Below the pieces are notes generated by a model. That model saw only the letters and a program-made list of their open reading frames with translations, did no database searches and was not told the origin of the DNA. Positions 17,908-26,689 of a DNA stretch of 64,000 nt are shown here, piece by piece; position 1 is the first letter of the stretch; every line of letters starts with the position of its first letter. This stretch comes from an uncultured beta proteobacterium (lineage in GTDB: Bacteria > Pseudomonadota > Gammaproteobacteria > Burkholderiales > Burkholderiaceae_C), in assembly GCA_903832285.1 (NCBI GenBank), contig CAILAY010000020.1:26805-90804 (forward strand), given 5' to 3'. A program made the position numbers and the translations under genes.

Positions 17908-18114
17908 AGAGGTCTCCTTGGTCAAAATGGGCCGCGACCGCAGATGGGCGTGGCGCAGTCGGACTGTGTCTGAATGCCTGTGGAAATTCCTTCATGTGGT
18001 TTAAGAAAATTGCAGGCAGCGTTCGCAGTGAGGGTTTTCACGGGGTGTGCCGAATACGCATTGATCTTTGTGCGATAGCATCCGCGCTCCACATCCCTTT
18101 GTCTTTTCACCTCC
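17908..18114. promoter_or_regulatory. divergent promoter region of the nor-like operon
   Basis: A 207-bp intergenic region between the small-subunit gene (minus) and the SirB2-like gene (plus). It contains a weak dyad CTTCATGTGGTTTAAG at 17990-18005, which can be read as TTCAT-GTGG-TTTAA against TTGAT-N4-ATCAA. It shares the CTT-N10-AAG outline of the boxes before nirS and nirC. Nothing else stands out. Confidence 0.35.
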
Positions 18115-18501
18115 ATGGATTACGCCGTTGTTCGCCTCATTCATATCAGCTGCGCTGTCATCAGCGTGAGCCTGTTCACGTTGCGCGGCGTCTGGCAGCT
18201 GCGCGGCGTCGAATGGCGACACTGGCGCTGGTTGCGCGTGGCACCGCATGTGAACGACACCGTGCTGCTGAGTGCCGCGGTCGCACTCGCGCTGATGAGT
18301 CATCAATACCCGGTGGCGCAGCCCTGGCTCACGGCCAAAGTTCTGGCGCTGTTGCTCTACATCGGTCTGGGTGGTGTGGCACTCAGACCGGCGGTTTCGC
18401 GCTCTACCCGACGCGCAGCGTTTGCGGCCGCGCTGACGTGCGTGACCTACATCTTGTGGGTGGCGCGCACGCGTTCGCCAGTGCTAGGACTGGTGCTCTG
18501 A
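18115..18501 (+). CDS. SirB2 family membrane protein
   Basis: A 128-residue protein with four hydrophobic helices. It begins MDYAVVRLIHISCAVIS, the typical SirB2-like opening, and has the conserved PHVNDTVLL and PWLTAKVLALLLYI segments. SirB2 proteins are small inner-membrane proteins of unclear function; haem-like histidines (H10, H45) are visible but no cofactor role is established. It is divergent from the nor-like operon, and its 3' end overlaps that of nirJ by 18 bp on the opposite strand. Confidence 0.8.
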   Translation: MDYAVVRLIHISCAVISVSLFTLRGVWQLRGVEWRHWRWLRVAPHVNDTVLLSAAVALALMSHQYPVAQPWLTAKVLALLLYIGLGGVALRPAVSRSTRRAAFAAALTCVTYILWVARTRSPVLGLVL

Positions 18502-19689
18502 AATGGCGAACTGCCGATAGGGTTTCAGGGCCACGCGTTGGGCCGCGCCCGAAACGCCGATCTCCTCGTCCAGCAGATAACAGGCGGGGTCTTCCTGCCA
18601 GGGATCGCCTGTCAGCTGCAGGGCGCGCACCCGGGTGTTGCCGCCGCAGACGTCGAAGTAGCTGCATGCCTTGCAACGCCCTTGCACCGGCCGCGGGGTT
18701 GCCTTGAGCCCGGCCATCAACGGATCCGAGATGTCGCTCCAGATCTCGGAGAACTTGCGCTCGCGCACGTTGCCAAGATTGTGTTGCCACCACATGGTGT
18801 CGGGGTGCACACGCCCGAGGTTGTCGATGTTGGCCACGTTCACGCCCGATGAGTTGCCGCCCCACTGCACCAGCTTCGCGCGCAAATGCGCTTCACGCTC
18901 GGGCATGCGCGCACGCACCCAATGCAGCAGGTAAACCGCGTCGGCGTCATTGTTGCCAGTGACAAACTCTTTTTCCACACCGCGCTGCAGATCGTTCCAA
19001 CAGGTGTCGAACAACAAGTCCATGGCCTTTCGCGTGGTCTCGAAAAACGCGTCCTGACCGCGGTGCGTGTTGCCGCGGCCGGCGTAGTTCAGGTGCGATA
19101 AATAGAACTTGTGCACGCCTTCGTCTTCGGCCAACTGCAGCAACGCCGGCAGGTCGCGTGCGTTGTCCTGGGTCAGGGTGAAGCGCAGACCTACCTTGAT
19201 GCCGGCATCGCGGCACAGACGCACACCTGCAAGCGAAGCCTCAAACGCACCCTCCTTGCGGCGAAACTTGTCGTGCGTCTGCTGGATTCCGTCCAGGCTG
19301 ATGCCGACGTAGTCAAAACCCGTGGCAGCGATGCGCGCTATGTTGCTCGGGTCGATGAGCGTGCCATTGGTCGACAGGCCGACGTAAAACCCCATGCGCT
19401 TGGCGCGCTGCGCGAGTTCGAAGATGTCAGGGCGCAGCAGCGGTTCTCCGCCCGACAGGATCAGCACCGGCACGCCGAAGGCGCGCAGATCGTCCATCAC
19501 GCTGCAGGCTTCGGCCGTACTCAATTCGCCGGCGAAATCCTTGTCCGAAGAAATCGAATAGCAATGCTCGCAGCTCAAATTGCAGCGACGTATCAGGTTC
19601 CATATCACGACCGGTCCGCTCGGATTGCGCTTCGTACCCAATGCGGTGGGCTGGGCGATTTCTCGCATGTACTGGCTGATGCGGAACAT
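18484..19689 (-). CDS. nirJ: heme d1 biosynthesis radical SAM protein NirJ
   Basis: A 401-residue radical SAM enzyme. The cluster motif CNLSCEHC is near residue 36, GGEPLLRPD follows, and there is a C-terminal SPASM-like set (CKACSYFDVCGG and a later Cys). NirJ acts on 12,18-didecarboxysiroheme, removing two propionate side chains to introduce the oxo groups of heme d1. The ATG at 19689 has an AAGGA site; the ORF extends to 19971 only by running into nirH. It is last in nirC-F-DL-G-H-J. Confidence 0.95.
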   Translation of the reverse strand: MFRISQYMREIAQPTALGTKRNPSGPVVIWNLIRRCNLSCEHCYSISSDKDFAGELSTAEACSVMDDLRAFGVPVLILSGGEPLLRPDIFELAQRAKRMGFYVGLSTNGTLIDPSNIARIAATGFDYVGISLDGIQQTHDKFRRKEGAFEASLAGVRLCRDAGIKVGLRFTLTQDNARDLPALLQLAEDEGVHKFYLSHLNYAGRGNTHRGQDAFFETTRKAMDLLFDTCWNDLQRGVEKEFVTGNNDADAVYLLHWVRARMPEREAHLRAKLVQWGGNSSGVNVANIDNLGRVHPDTMWWQHNLGNVRERKFSEIWSDISDPLMAGLKATPRPVQGRCKACSYFDVCGGNTRVRALQLTGDPWQEDPACYLLDEEIGVSGAAQRVALKPYRQFAISEHQS

Positions 19690-19699
19690 GGTTTTCCTT

Positions 19700-20206
19700 C
19701 TACGAAGACGAGGGCGAAGAGGCCAGCCGCAGGCCGGTCTTCTTGAGGATGCGCGTGCTGTAGAGAACGTCGTGATGGCGGGCACTTGCGCCCAGGCATT
19801 GTGCGATCTGGGCCACCTGGGCCTGGACCTCGCCGCGCGTGCGACCATGCACCATGGCGAACAGGTTGTAGCGCCACTGCGGCGGGTGGCGTGGGCGTTG
19901 ATAGCAGTGGCTGACGAATTCGAACTGGCCCACCTGTACGCCCAGCTCCTCCACTCGTGCGTCGTCCACATCCCACACCGACATGCCGTTGGCGCGGTAG
20001 CCGATGCGGTAGTGGTTGGGCACGACGCCGATGCGCCGGATCAGGCCACGCTCCTGCATGGCCTGCATCCTCGCAATGACGTCGGCGGGTTCCAGGCGCA
20101 ATTGTTCGGCGATCAAGTGATAGGGTCGCGGCACCAGCGGCAAGCCGGCCTGGGTCGCGACCACGATGGCCCGGTCGGTGGCGTCAACGATGCAGGCGGT
20201 GTTCAT
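19700..20206 (-). CDS. nirH: siroheme decarboxylase subunit NirH
   Basis: A 168-residue AsnC/Lrp-like protein with an N-terminal HTH-like part and the RRIGVVPNHYRIGYRANGMSVWDV segment characteristic of NirH/NirL. With NirD, NirL and NirG it makes up the siroheme decarboxylase that produces 12,18-didecarboxysiroheme. Its start overlaps the nirG stop as ATGA (20203-20206), so the two are probably translationally coupled. Confidence 0.92.
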   Translation of the reverse strand: MNTACIVDATDRAIVVATQAGLPLVPRPYHLIAEQLRLEPADVIARMQAMQERGLIRRIGVVPNHYRIGYRANGMSVWDVDDARVEELGVQVGQFEFVSHCYQRPRHPPQWRYNLFAMVHGRTRGEVQAQVAQIAQCLGASARHHDVLYSTRILKKTGLRLASSPSSS

Positions 20207-20655
20207 GGTGCTTGCGCCTGCAGCTTCAATTCGACGAAGTATTCGCGCAGCTTGGGGAAGTTGAACACCTTGCAGCCGGTCTCGCGCTCAATCTGTGCCA
20301 GCACCTGAGCGATCTGGTCCGGAGATTCGGTCGCCAGCACGAACCACATGTTGAGCTCGTGTTCACGTGCGTAGTTGTGCGCCACCTGCGGCAAGGCATT
20401 CACCCGTTCAGCCACGCGCTCGTAGTCGTCCGGTTCTGCATGCAAAGCCGCCAGCGTGAAGGCGCCGCCCATCTTTTCGATCTGGAACAGCGGGCCGATG
20501 CGCGTGAGTACCCCGTCTGCCAGCAGCCCGCCCAGACGGCGCAGCAACTCGTCCTCGCTCAGCCCCAGGCGCAGCGCTGCATCCAGGTAGGGACGCTCGC
20601 AGATGGCAAGGCCACCCTGCAAGCCGTTGATGATCGCGTGATCGATCTCATCCAT
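20203..20655 (-). CDS. nirG: siroheme decarboxylase subunit NirG
   Basis: A 150-residue AsnC/Lrp-like protein of the NirD/NirG branch. RIGPLFQIEKMGGAFTLAALH and VNALPQVAHNYAREHELNMWFVL follow the family, and the histidine in VAHNYAREH is the conserved one. The function is siroheme decarboxylation in heme d1 synthesis, as for NirH. It overlaps the fused nirDL upstream by 8 bp and nirH downstream by 4 bp. Confidence 0.92.
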   Translation of the reverse strand: MDEIDHAIINGLQGGLAICERPYLDAALRLGLSEDELLRRLGGLLADGVLTRIGPLFQIEKMGGAFTLAALHAEPDDYERVAERVNALPQVAHNYAREHELNMWFVLATESPDQIAQVLAQIERETGCKVFNFPKLREYFVELKLQAQAP

Positions 20656-21673
20656 CGGTGGTCTCGAGGGTGGGTGCGTAGTGGGCGCCGCGCTGCTTGA
20701 AGCGGCGCACGCTGAACAGGATCTCTTGCGGATAGCGCTGCAGTTGGCAGAGTTCGTCCAGCGCTGCGATGCGTGCTTTCACCTCCGCCGGGTCTTTGCC
20801 GTGAATCATGCAAAACAGGTTGTAGGACCAGTTGGGCAATTGCCGGTTGCGGCGATAGCACAAGGTGACGCGCCCTGTTGCCGCAATCCGCTGTCCCACT
20901 TCGCTCACGCACTCGTCGGGCACATCCCACACCACCATGGCGTTGGCCCGATAGCCGAGTTCGTGATGGCGCACGATTACGCCCAGGCGCTTGATTACGC
21001 CGTGGTCCAACCAGCGCGCCAGCAACATCAAAACCTGCCGCTCGGGCAACCCGAGCGCGGCAAAGGGTCGGGGCAACAGGGGCAGCCCGCCTTGCAGTGC
21101 GGCGATCAGTGTCTGTTCACTTTTATCCAGCGTGATCGCCAGGCCATCCGGCGCATTTGTCGGCCGCGCTGTTGCACCGAAAGTGAAACGCTGATCCGTG
21201 CGAGCCGATAGGTCAAAACCCAGATCGATGTGGAAATCCTCGATCAACGGCAGCACCAGGACAGTTCCGCAGCCACTGGTTTGCTCGATCTGCTGCAGCA
21301 CGGTGTGCAGTCGCTGCGGATTGGCGGCGGTCACGACAAACCAGAGGTTGAAGCGATGCTGGCGTTCGTAGTTGTGGTTCACCTCAGGCAGGGCGCTGAC
21401 ACGGGCCGCCACCTGTTCCAGCCGGTCGGCGGGCACCGCCAGCGCCGCGAGCGCGCTGGCACCGACGGCGTTCGGGCGAAACACGGCACCGACGCGGCTG
21501 ATCGCGCCGCTACTCCGCAATCGCTGCAACTGCTCAATGACACAACTCTCGGTGGACTCAAGCTGCTGCGCCAGCGCGGCGTAGGGACGCTGCACCAAAG
21601 GGAAATCGCGCTGAAACCGATTCAACAGGGCGAACTCCAGATCGGTAAAAGCGGTCGGCGCAAGGTGCGTCAT
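20648..21673 (-). CDS. nirDL: NirD-NirL fusion, siroheme decarboxylase
   Basis: A 341-residue protein made of two AsnC-like halves. Residues about 1-160 are NirD-like (SRVGAVFRPNAVGASALAAL, EVNHNYERQHRFNLWFVV). Residues about 180-330 are NirL-like (KRLGVIVRHHELGYRANAMV, NWSYNLFCMIHGK). The fused nirDL is known in several denitrifiers, while nirG and nirH remain separate here. It carries the catalytic histidines of both halves. The start is two bases from the nirF stop. Confidence 0.93.
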   Translation of the reverse strand: MTHLAPTAFTDLEFALLNRFQRDFPLVQRPYAALAQQLESTESCVIEQLQRLRSSGAISRVGAVFRPNAVGASALAALAVPADRLEQVAARVSALPEVNHNYERQHRFNLWFVVTAANPQRLHTVLQQIEQTSGCGTVLVLPLIEDFHIDLGFDLSARTDQRFTFGATARPTNAPDGLAITLDKSEQTLIAALQGGLPLLPRPFAALGLPERQVLMLLARWLDHGVIKRLGVIVRHHELGYRANAMVVWDVPDECVSEVGQRIAATGRVTLCYRRNRQLPNWSYNLFCMIHGKDPAEVKARIAALDELCQLQRYPQEILFSVRRFKQRGAHYAPTLETTDG

Positions 21674-21674
21674 G

Positions 21675-22859
21675 TCAAAAGCCTATGCGGGCGGCGCGCG
21701 TTGTGAAGAAGATCCCGCTGGGCGACTGCACCGGCAGTTGCGCGCGAACGGCGAAGCTGGCGGTGTCGTAGACCATGACCCGATTGTCGTCACGTGCGGA
21801 GATCCAGACCGACTCGCCGCGCGGCGAAAACTCCATGTGCAACACCGCCTTGCCGGGTTCAAGCTGTTGCACGATCTGGCGCGATTCGACGTCGATGACC
21901 TGCACCTGGGCGTTGTCCGGAAAGGCGAAGTTGACCCACACCTGTCGGCCATCGGGCCGCGCGATCACGAACACCGGCTGACCCGCCACGGGGATACGGC
22001 CGGCCTCGCGCCAGGTCTCGGTGTCAATCACCAGCACCTCGTGGCGACCGACGGCAGGAACGTAGGCGTAGCGGCCGGCAACGGCCCAGCCGCGCAGGTG
22101 CGGCATCTTGTACACGGGCAGCTTCTCTTCACCTTTGCCATAGCCGTCCAGAATGCGGCGTACGCCCTTTTCCGGGTGCCACAAGTCCAGCAGGGCCATC
22201 CCGTCTTCGCCGAACAGTCCGGCCAGGTAATAGCGACCCTCGGGCGTCACCAGCGCGTCGTAGGGTTGGCGTCCGATCGCCTTGAACTTTTCGACGCGCG
22301 GTGCAGCCGGTTGGCTGAAGTCACCGACCCATATTTCGTCGGCCTCAAACAGGCTCCAGACAAAGCGCTGGCCGGGTGCGTCGGCCAGACCGACGACCTT
22401 GGAGCGCTCGCCGTTGGGGCCGAAGCTGGACGGAATATCGGCCAGCAATTCCAGCGTGTCGGCGTTGAACACCTTGACGCCGCCAGGGGTGTAGTTCTGG
22501 GCGGCGATCAGCGTCCCGTCCTGGGAGATCGCGCCGCCAATGCTGTTGCCCGCCTGCAGCACGCGGCGCTCGACCATGCCCCGGAGCAGATCGAGTTTGG
22601 ACAGACCGCCGTCGCGCCCAAACACGTAAGCGTAGCGAGCGTCGCGCGAAAACACGACCGAGGCATGGGACAAATCGCCGAGTCCCGAGACCGAGGCGAT
22701 CGAGAGCATGCGGGTGGTGTCGACGATCTGCACGCTGCCGCGTTCGCGCTCGATCACCACGCCCAGGTCGCCGCTGCCACGCAAGGTCGGCGCTGCGCAG
22801 CCGGTCAAAGCCAGCAGCGTGCAAGCGACCGTCCACCAAGACCAAGTTCTAACGTTCAC
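21675..22859 (-). CDS. nirF: heme d1 biosynthesis lipoprotein NirF
   Basis: A 394-residue d1-type beta-propeller protein. The N-terminus has a lipoprotein signal with lipobox LALTGC, so it is probably anchored in the periplasm. Family motifs include SHASVVFSRDARYAYVFGRDGG, GGAISQDGTLIAAQNY, QPYDALVTPEGRYYLAGLFG and KMPHLRGWA with a conserved histidine. NirF takes part in late heme d1 synthesis (formation of dihydro-heme d1 ahead of NirN). The start codon is GTG at 22859, overlapping the end of nirC by 11 bp. Confidence 0.95.
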   Translation of the reverse strand: MNVRTWSWWTVACTLLALTGCAAPTLRGSGDLGVVIERERGSVQIVDTTRMLSIASVSGLGDLSHASVVFSRDARYAYVFGRDGGLSKLDLLRGMVERRVLQAGNSIGGAISQDGTLIAAQNYTPGGVKVFNADTLELLADIPSSFGPNGERSKVVGLADAPGQRFVWSLFEADEIWVGDFSQPAAPRVEKFKAIGRQPYDALVTPEGRYYLAGLFGEDGMALLDLWHPEKGVRRILDGYGKGEEKLPVYKMPHLRGWAVAGRYAYVPAVGRHEVLVIDTETWREAGRIPVAGQPVFVIARPDGRQVWVNFAFPDNAQVQVIDVESRQIVQQLEPGKAVLHMEFSPRGESVWISARDDNRVMVYDTASFAVRAQLPVQSPSGIFFTTRAARIGF

Positions 22860-23277
22860 CGGGAAAACCTTTCTGCAATTGACTTACGATCCAATCGGCT
22901 TCGGCCTCGCTCAGAAACCGCTGCCAGGGCGGCATGGGTGTGCCTGGGCGGCCCTGCAGGATCGTCCATTTGAGGCTGTCTGCGGGTTTGTCCTTCAGGC
23001 TTGCGGGAAGCAGCGCCGGACCGAGGCCGCCCTTCAGCGTCAGACCATGGCAGGAACCGCAATCCTGTCGCACCAGCGAGATCAACTCGGCGCGTCTGGC
23101 CGCGTTGGCGGGTTCCTTCACCCACTCGGCCGCGGGCACCGCCTGACACATCGACGCTGCGCACAGCAGCAGCCACGGCTTGCAATGCGATGTCAGAGAG
23201 CGAGCCTGGCGGCGCATCCCATGGGCGACAAACGCCCACGCAACGACGGCAACCAGGGGTTTCATTCCAGCGGGCAT
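22849..23277 (-). CDS. nirC: periplasmic cytochrome c NirC
   Basis: A 142-residue monohaem cytochrome c with motif CGSCH at residues 73-77 and the NirC-like LKGGLGPALLPASLKDKP and MPPWQRFLSEAEADWIV segments. NirC is an electron-transfer protein for heme d1 assembly. The start is uncertain. ATG at 23277 has AGGA ten bases upstream but leaves two hydrophobic segments (residues 5-19 and 33-50) before the mature part. ATG at 23217 gives a single normal signal peptide ending VPAAEW but has no clear ribosome site. It is first in the d1-haem operon. Confidence 0.88.
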   Translation of the reverse strand: MPAGMKPLVAVVAWAFVAHGMRRQARSLTSHCKPWLLLCAASMCQAVPAAEWVKEPANAARRAELISLVRQDCGSCHGLTLKGGLGPALLPASLKDKPADSLKWTILQGRPGTPMPPWQRFLSEAEADWIVSQLQKGFPGER

Positions 23278-23417
23278 GGTTTTCAATTCCTGCTTCAAGC
23301 GAGGGTCGGTGGGAGCGTACGCGAGTTCAGTGTCAGCGTCCTTGGTCTACTTCAAGTATTTTTGCGCGGCTTTACGGTAGATTCGCACCCATCGCCACAG
23401 AACCCGTGAGAACATGA
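23278..23417. promoter_or_regulatory. divergent nirC / nirE promoter region with Fnr-like box
   Basis: At 23341-23356 there is CTTGGTCTACTTCAAG, read as TTGGT-CTAC-TTCAA, matching 8 of 10 positions of TTGAT-N4-ATCAA. Its left flank GCGTCCTTG (23335-23343) is identical to the left arm of the dyad before nirS. The box is centred about 71 bp from the nirC ATG and about 69 bp from the nirE ATG, so it could serve both directions. Confidence 0.5.
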
Positions 23418-24251
23418 ATGAGCAGCTTTTCCGTCGACTTGGTCAGCCAGAATGTGGCGCCCGCTGGCAACCCTGGCAGGGTGTTTCTGGTGGGCGCAGG
23501 TCCGGGGGATCCGGAATTGCTGACCCTGCGCGCAGACCGGTTGCTGCGCGAAGCGGATGCGGTGGTCTATGACCATCTGGTGAGTTCAGGCGTGCTCGAC
23601 AGGGTGGGTAGCCGGGCCGAGCGGATTTACGTGGGCAAGCAGGAAAGCCAGCACAGCCTGCCGCAGGCGGACATCAACGCGCTGCTGGTCAGTCTGGCCA
23701 AACAGGGAAAGAAGGTGGTGCGACTCAAGGGAGGCGACCCCTTCATTTTTGGACGCGGCGGCGAAGAGGCCGAAGAACTGGTGGCCGCGGGCGTGCATTT
23801 TGAAGTCGTTCCTGGAGTCACAGCGGCTTCGGGCGTCAGTGCCTACGCCGGAATTCCGCTGACGCATCGCGATTACGCGCAATCCTGCAAGTTCACGACC
23901 GGCCACCTGAAAGAGGGGAGCGTGCAACTCGATTGGGTTCATCTGGTGCAGCCGAATCAGACAGTGGTGATCTACATGGGTCTGGGCGCCCTGCCAGAAA
24001 TATGCCGCCAGTTGATCGCCCACGGGCAGGCACCGTCGATGCCCACGGCCGTGGTCGAAAATGGTACGACCGAAGGCCAGCGTGTGCTCGTCGGCACCCT
24101 GGCCGATATCGCTGTCGGGGTGAGGGCACAAGGCTTCAAGTCACCCAGCCTGATCATCGTGGGCGAGGTTGTGGCCCTGCGGGAGAAGCTGCAGTGGTTT
24201 GAGGGCATGGCAGGCAAGGTTGATGGCATCTCAGGGCTTGACAATCCCTAA
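23418..24251 (+). CDS. nirE: uroporphyrinogen-III C-methyltransferase
   Basis: A 277-residue SUMT (CobA/NirE) enzyme that methylates uroporphyrinogen III at C2 and C7 to give precorrin-2, the entry to siroheme and heme d1. Motifs: [15 protein letters not shown] near residues 25-39, [13 protein letters not shown] near 104-116, PGVTAASG near 134 and ENGTTEGQ near 215. The position divergent from nirC and the shared Fnr-like box make nirE the likely role. An alternative ATG at 23414 is out of frame. The 3' end overlaps the convergent SDR gene by 21 bp. Confidence 0.93.
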   Translation: MSSFSVDLVSQNVAPAGNPGRVFLVGAGPGDPELLTLRADRLLREADAVVYDHLVSSGVLDRVGSRAERIYVGKQESQHSLPQADINALLVSLAKQGKKVVRLKGGDPFIFGRGGEEAEELVAAGVHFEVVPGVTAASGVSAYAGIPLTHRDYAQSCKFTTGHLKEGSVQLDWVHLVQPNQTVVIYMGLGALPEICRQLIAHGQAPSMPTAVVENGTTEGQRVLVGTLADIAVGVRAQGFKSPSLIIVGEVVALREKLQWFEGMAGKVDGISGLDNP

Positions 24252-25247
24252 GTCGATGAGGCAGCGCGCCGTGTCGACGATGCTTTGTTCCACGGGCCGC
24301 GTGGCCCAGCCCAGCACCGCCTTGGCGTGCGACGCATCCTGGTTGCGCACTGAACCCAGCTCGCCCACCACGGCTTTGGCCAGCGGGTTGAAGAGCGCTG
24401 CCACGCGCACAACCCAGTCGGGTATGTTGCGGGTCGTGACCTTGTTGGCCTGCGGCCCCAACTGTGCGCGCAAGATGTCGGCCACTTCACGCAGCGTGAT
24501 GAAACGCCCCGAAGCAATGAATCGCTCGCCGCCCATCCGAGGGGCCGTCAATGCGCGCACGTGCAGGTCGGCCACGTCACGCACGTCGACCACTCCGAAC
24601 CCGAAATCCGGGCAGGCCCCCATGGATCCGTTGAGCAGCTTCTTGACGATAACCACCGATGCCGAATAGTCCTTGCTCCACACTGGCCCCAGCACCACCG
24701 ACGGGCAAATGCTGCAGTACTCCATGTCGCCACCCAGCGAGGCCACCCAGTCTCGCGCGGCGCGCTCGGCCACGGTCTTGCTCTGGACGTAGGGCGACAG
24801 TCCGGGCTTGGACAAATCGGTCCAGTCGGCCTCGGTGAAGGTGTGCACGCCACGACCGCGGCCGTAGGAGATGGCGGCGACGGACGAAGTCATCACGAAA
24901 CGCGTGACACCCGCCGCCTTGGCTGCGCGCAAGGCACGCAGGGCACCGTCGCGCGCCGGCACAATCAGTTCGTTAGCGTCCTTGGGTATGCCGGTGGGCA
25001 GAGGCGAGGCCACATGTGCCACTGCGTTGCATCCGGCCATGGCCTGCGCCCAGCCGTCGTCGGCGTTCAAATCAGCCGCAAAGAATCTGACACGGCTGTT
25101 GTCCACTGCCAGTAACTGGCGTACCACAGCTTCTTTGGCCAGGCTGCGCACGGTGGTGTGGACCATCCAGCCATCGGCCACGAGTTGTCGAATGAGAAAG
25201 CCGGCGATGTAGCCGCTGCCACCCGAGACGAGGACGGTGTCTGCCAT
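24231..25247 (-). CDS. extended SDR, NAD(P)-dependent epimerase/dehydratase or reductase
   Basis: A 338-residue extended short-chain dehydrogenase of the dihydroflavonol-4-reductase-like group. The Rossmann motif [10 protein letters not shown] is near residue 8, and the catalytic YVQSK (Tyr-x3-Lys) is near residue 147, following [14 protein letters not shown] cinnamyl/dihydroflavonol reductase-like or 3-beta-HSD-like activity is plausible; the substrate is unknown. The ATG at 25247 is preferred over 25307, since homologues begin MxxTVLVSGG. Convergent with nirE and not clearly related to denitrification. Confidence 0.85.
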   Translation of the reverse strand: MADTVLVSGGSGYIAGFLIRQLVADGWMVHTTVRSLAKEAVVRQLLAVDNSRVRFFAADLNADDGWAQAMAGCNAVAHVASPLPTGIPKDANELIVPARDGALRALRAAKAAGVTRFVMTSSVAAISYGRGRGVHTFTEADWTDLSKPGLSPYVQSKTVAERAARDWVASLGGDMEYCSICPSVVLGPVWSKDYSASVVIVKKLLNGSMGACPDFGFGVVDVRDVADLHVRALTAPRMGGERFIASGRFITLREVADILRAQLGPQANKVTTRNIPDWVVRVAALFNPLAKAVVGELGSVRNQDASHAKAVLGWATRPVEQSIVDTARCLIDLGIVKP

Positions 25248-25611
25248 GTAAGTTTGCTTTCTGCCGCCAGGGCGTGGGTTGGCAGACAAGGGATTTTGCT
25301 GCGCCATGTCAAGTATCGCATTGCGACGCTGCGCTTGGGGTTCGCTCCCCGCTCGCCGCCTGTCACGTTTGAATCGCCTCTTGCGTCAAAATTCAGCCAC
25401 TTTGCAGTCTTGCATTTATGCAAAGCGTGCTGCCGCTGCTCGATTCTCCCCTGTCGGCCGCGGGTCGCGCCAAAGCACAGGGTGTCCAAGGTCGCCCACA
25501 GGTACATAAGCTCCATGGAGAAGCAGATTCCCGGTATGAATCGATACACGTTGAACAGGCCTGCCCTGGTCCCGAGATTCAGTCGGTTGGCCGGTGCCCC
25601 AACACCACTTT
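25248..25611. other. intergenic region, no supported gene
   Basis: A stretch of 364 bp with several short overlapping frames on both strands but no recognisable protein, no clean ribosome site and no hairpin that stands out. On the minus strand it follows the degraded methyltransferase-like region and may be more of the same eroded locus. The upstream part presumably holds the promoter of the SDR gene. Confidence 0.4.
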
Positions 25612-26154
25612 CTATCCTGGCCGGTCGAGCACATAAACATCCACAAACCCGGCATGCTCCAATTCGGCCCCTAGCTCGTCAGGCTCACGATGGGGGCGCC
25701 CCATGAACTGTGGATGACCAGGTCCAGCACGATTTCGCGTGCGCCCGAGGATTGCGGGTCGTCGTGCACTGCGGTCTGATCGACGGCGGGCGACCATAGC
25801 ACCCCACCTGGCCGCAACGACTGCAGGCTCACCGCCAACGTTGCCACCGGGCCGCACCAACATCGCCCACGCCGTGTGCAGGGTGAAGTGATCACCGTCA
25901 TCGGACATCAGCACGCCGTGTGCGTGCCGGGCCACGCACAGGTCGGCGAGCTGAGCTTCGCTGCGCTGCAGGTCCTGAGCGGTCTTTGCAACCGTCGCCT
26001 CGGCAAGAAGCGCAGCAAGTGCACGTGCCTCGGCAGCACCACGGATCAACTGCAGCGCCTTTGAGACAACGAATCGATCGCTCACTGCTGAAAGCGCTGC
26101 GAAGTAGGCAAACATGTCCACGGTTTCTTGCCGTGGTTCATCATCTTGTGTCAT
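25612..26154 (-). pseudogene. degraded O-methyltransferase-like gene
   Basis: The minus-strand frame from the ATG at 26154 begins with a plausible N-terminal dimerisation region (SDRFVVSKALQLI ... DDGDHFTLHTAWAML). The sequence then shifts frame: SLRPGGVLW and EIVLDLVIHSSWG read in a second frame between about 25820 and 25690, and DELGAELEHAGFVDVYVL returns to the first. The pieces are in the order of a SAM-dependent O-methyltransferase, but the SAM-binding core is missing and at least two frame changes are needed. This is a tentative reading; a single unusual protein is possible but less likely. Confidence 0.4.
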
Positions 26155-26626
26155 GGGGTCGCTCGTAACCTGACGCAATCCACGCGTGGGAGCTGTCAAC
26201 CGTCAATTTGAAGGCGGGGGACACCCGGACCCGAGCGAGTTCCTGGCCGAAGTCGTCCTGGGCACTCAGGGTTGCCGTGGCACCGTCTTCGTCAGGCACG
26301 ATCGACAAGTTCACCCGAATGCGGCTGCCGTTGACGGTGACGGTCAGATTCTTGTTGAGTTGTGCGTGGAGTTGTTGCTCGGAACGACGCACGAATTCTT
26401 TGGCTGTCTTGACCAGCGTCTGAAAGGCAGCCGTGTCCAGCGGCTTGGGATTCTTTTTGTCCCGCCCCATCGTCCACGGTCCCACCAAGGCGGGCTCAGA
26501 TTCGCCGGTCAGGTGCATCGCAACGGCCCAGCCGTCGTCATCTTCGTTCTTGACGACCCGCGCCGTCCACTGACCATCTCCCCATAAGCGGGCTTCCTGG
26601 ATCGGCTCTTGGTTATCCGTTGTCAC
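26141..26626 (-). CDS. conserved hypothetical protein
   Basis: A 161-residue soluble protein without a family I can name with certainty. It opens VTTDNQEPIQEARLWGDGQW and contains GPWTMGRDKKNPKPLD and a basic patch VRRSEQQLHAQLNKN; similar short proteins are common in Comamonadaceae. The GTG at 26626 is chosen because an AAAGG element lies about ten bases upstream; an ATG at 26665 is possible. It overlaps the degraded methyltransferase-like gene by 14 bp. Confidence 0.55.
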   Translation of the reverse strand: MTTDNQEPIQEARLWGDGQWTARVVKNEDDDGWAVAMHLTGESEPALVGPWTMGRDKKNPKPLDTAAFQTLVKTAKEFVRRSEQQLHAQLNKNLTVTVNGSRIRVNLSIVPDEDGATATLSAQDDFGQELARVRVSPAFKLTVDSSHAWIASGYERPHDTR

Positions 26627-26689
26627 AATGAATGGGCCTTTACGCTTTTGCAGTTGGCGATGCATCGCTCGGGTTGAGCGTGTCGGCAA

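Noticed and set aside
18055..18082. TTGAT followed by CTTTGTGCGAT as an Fnr box before the SirB2-like gene
   Set aside because: The right half-site matches poorly, so it does not pass even a loose Fnr criterion.
25067..25549. Minus-strand ORF ending in the SDR gene
   Set aside because: Its C-terminal third is the SDR gene in another frame and the remainder has no family resemblance, so it is not called as a gene.
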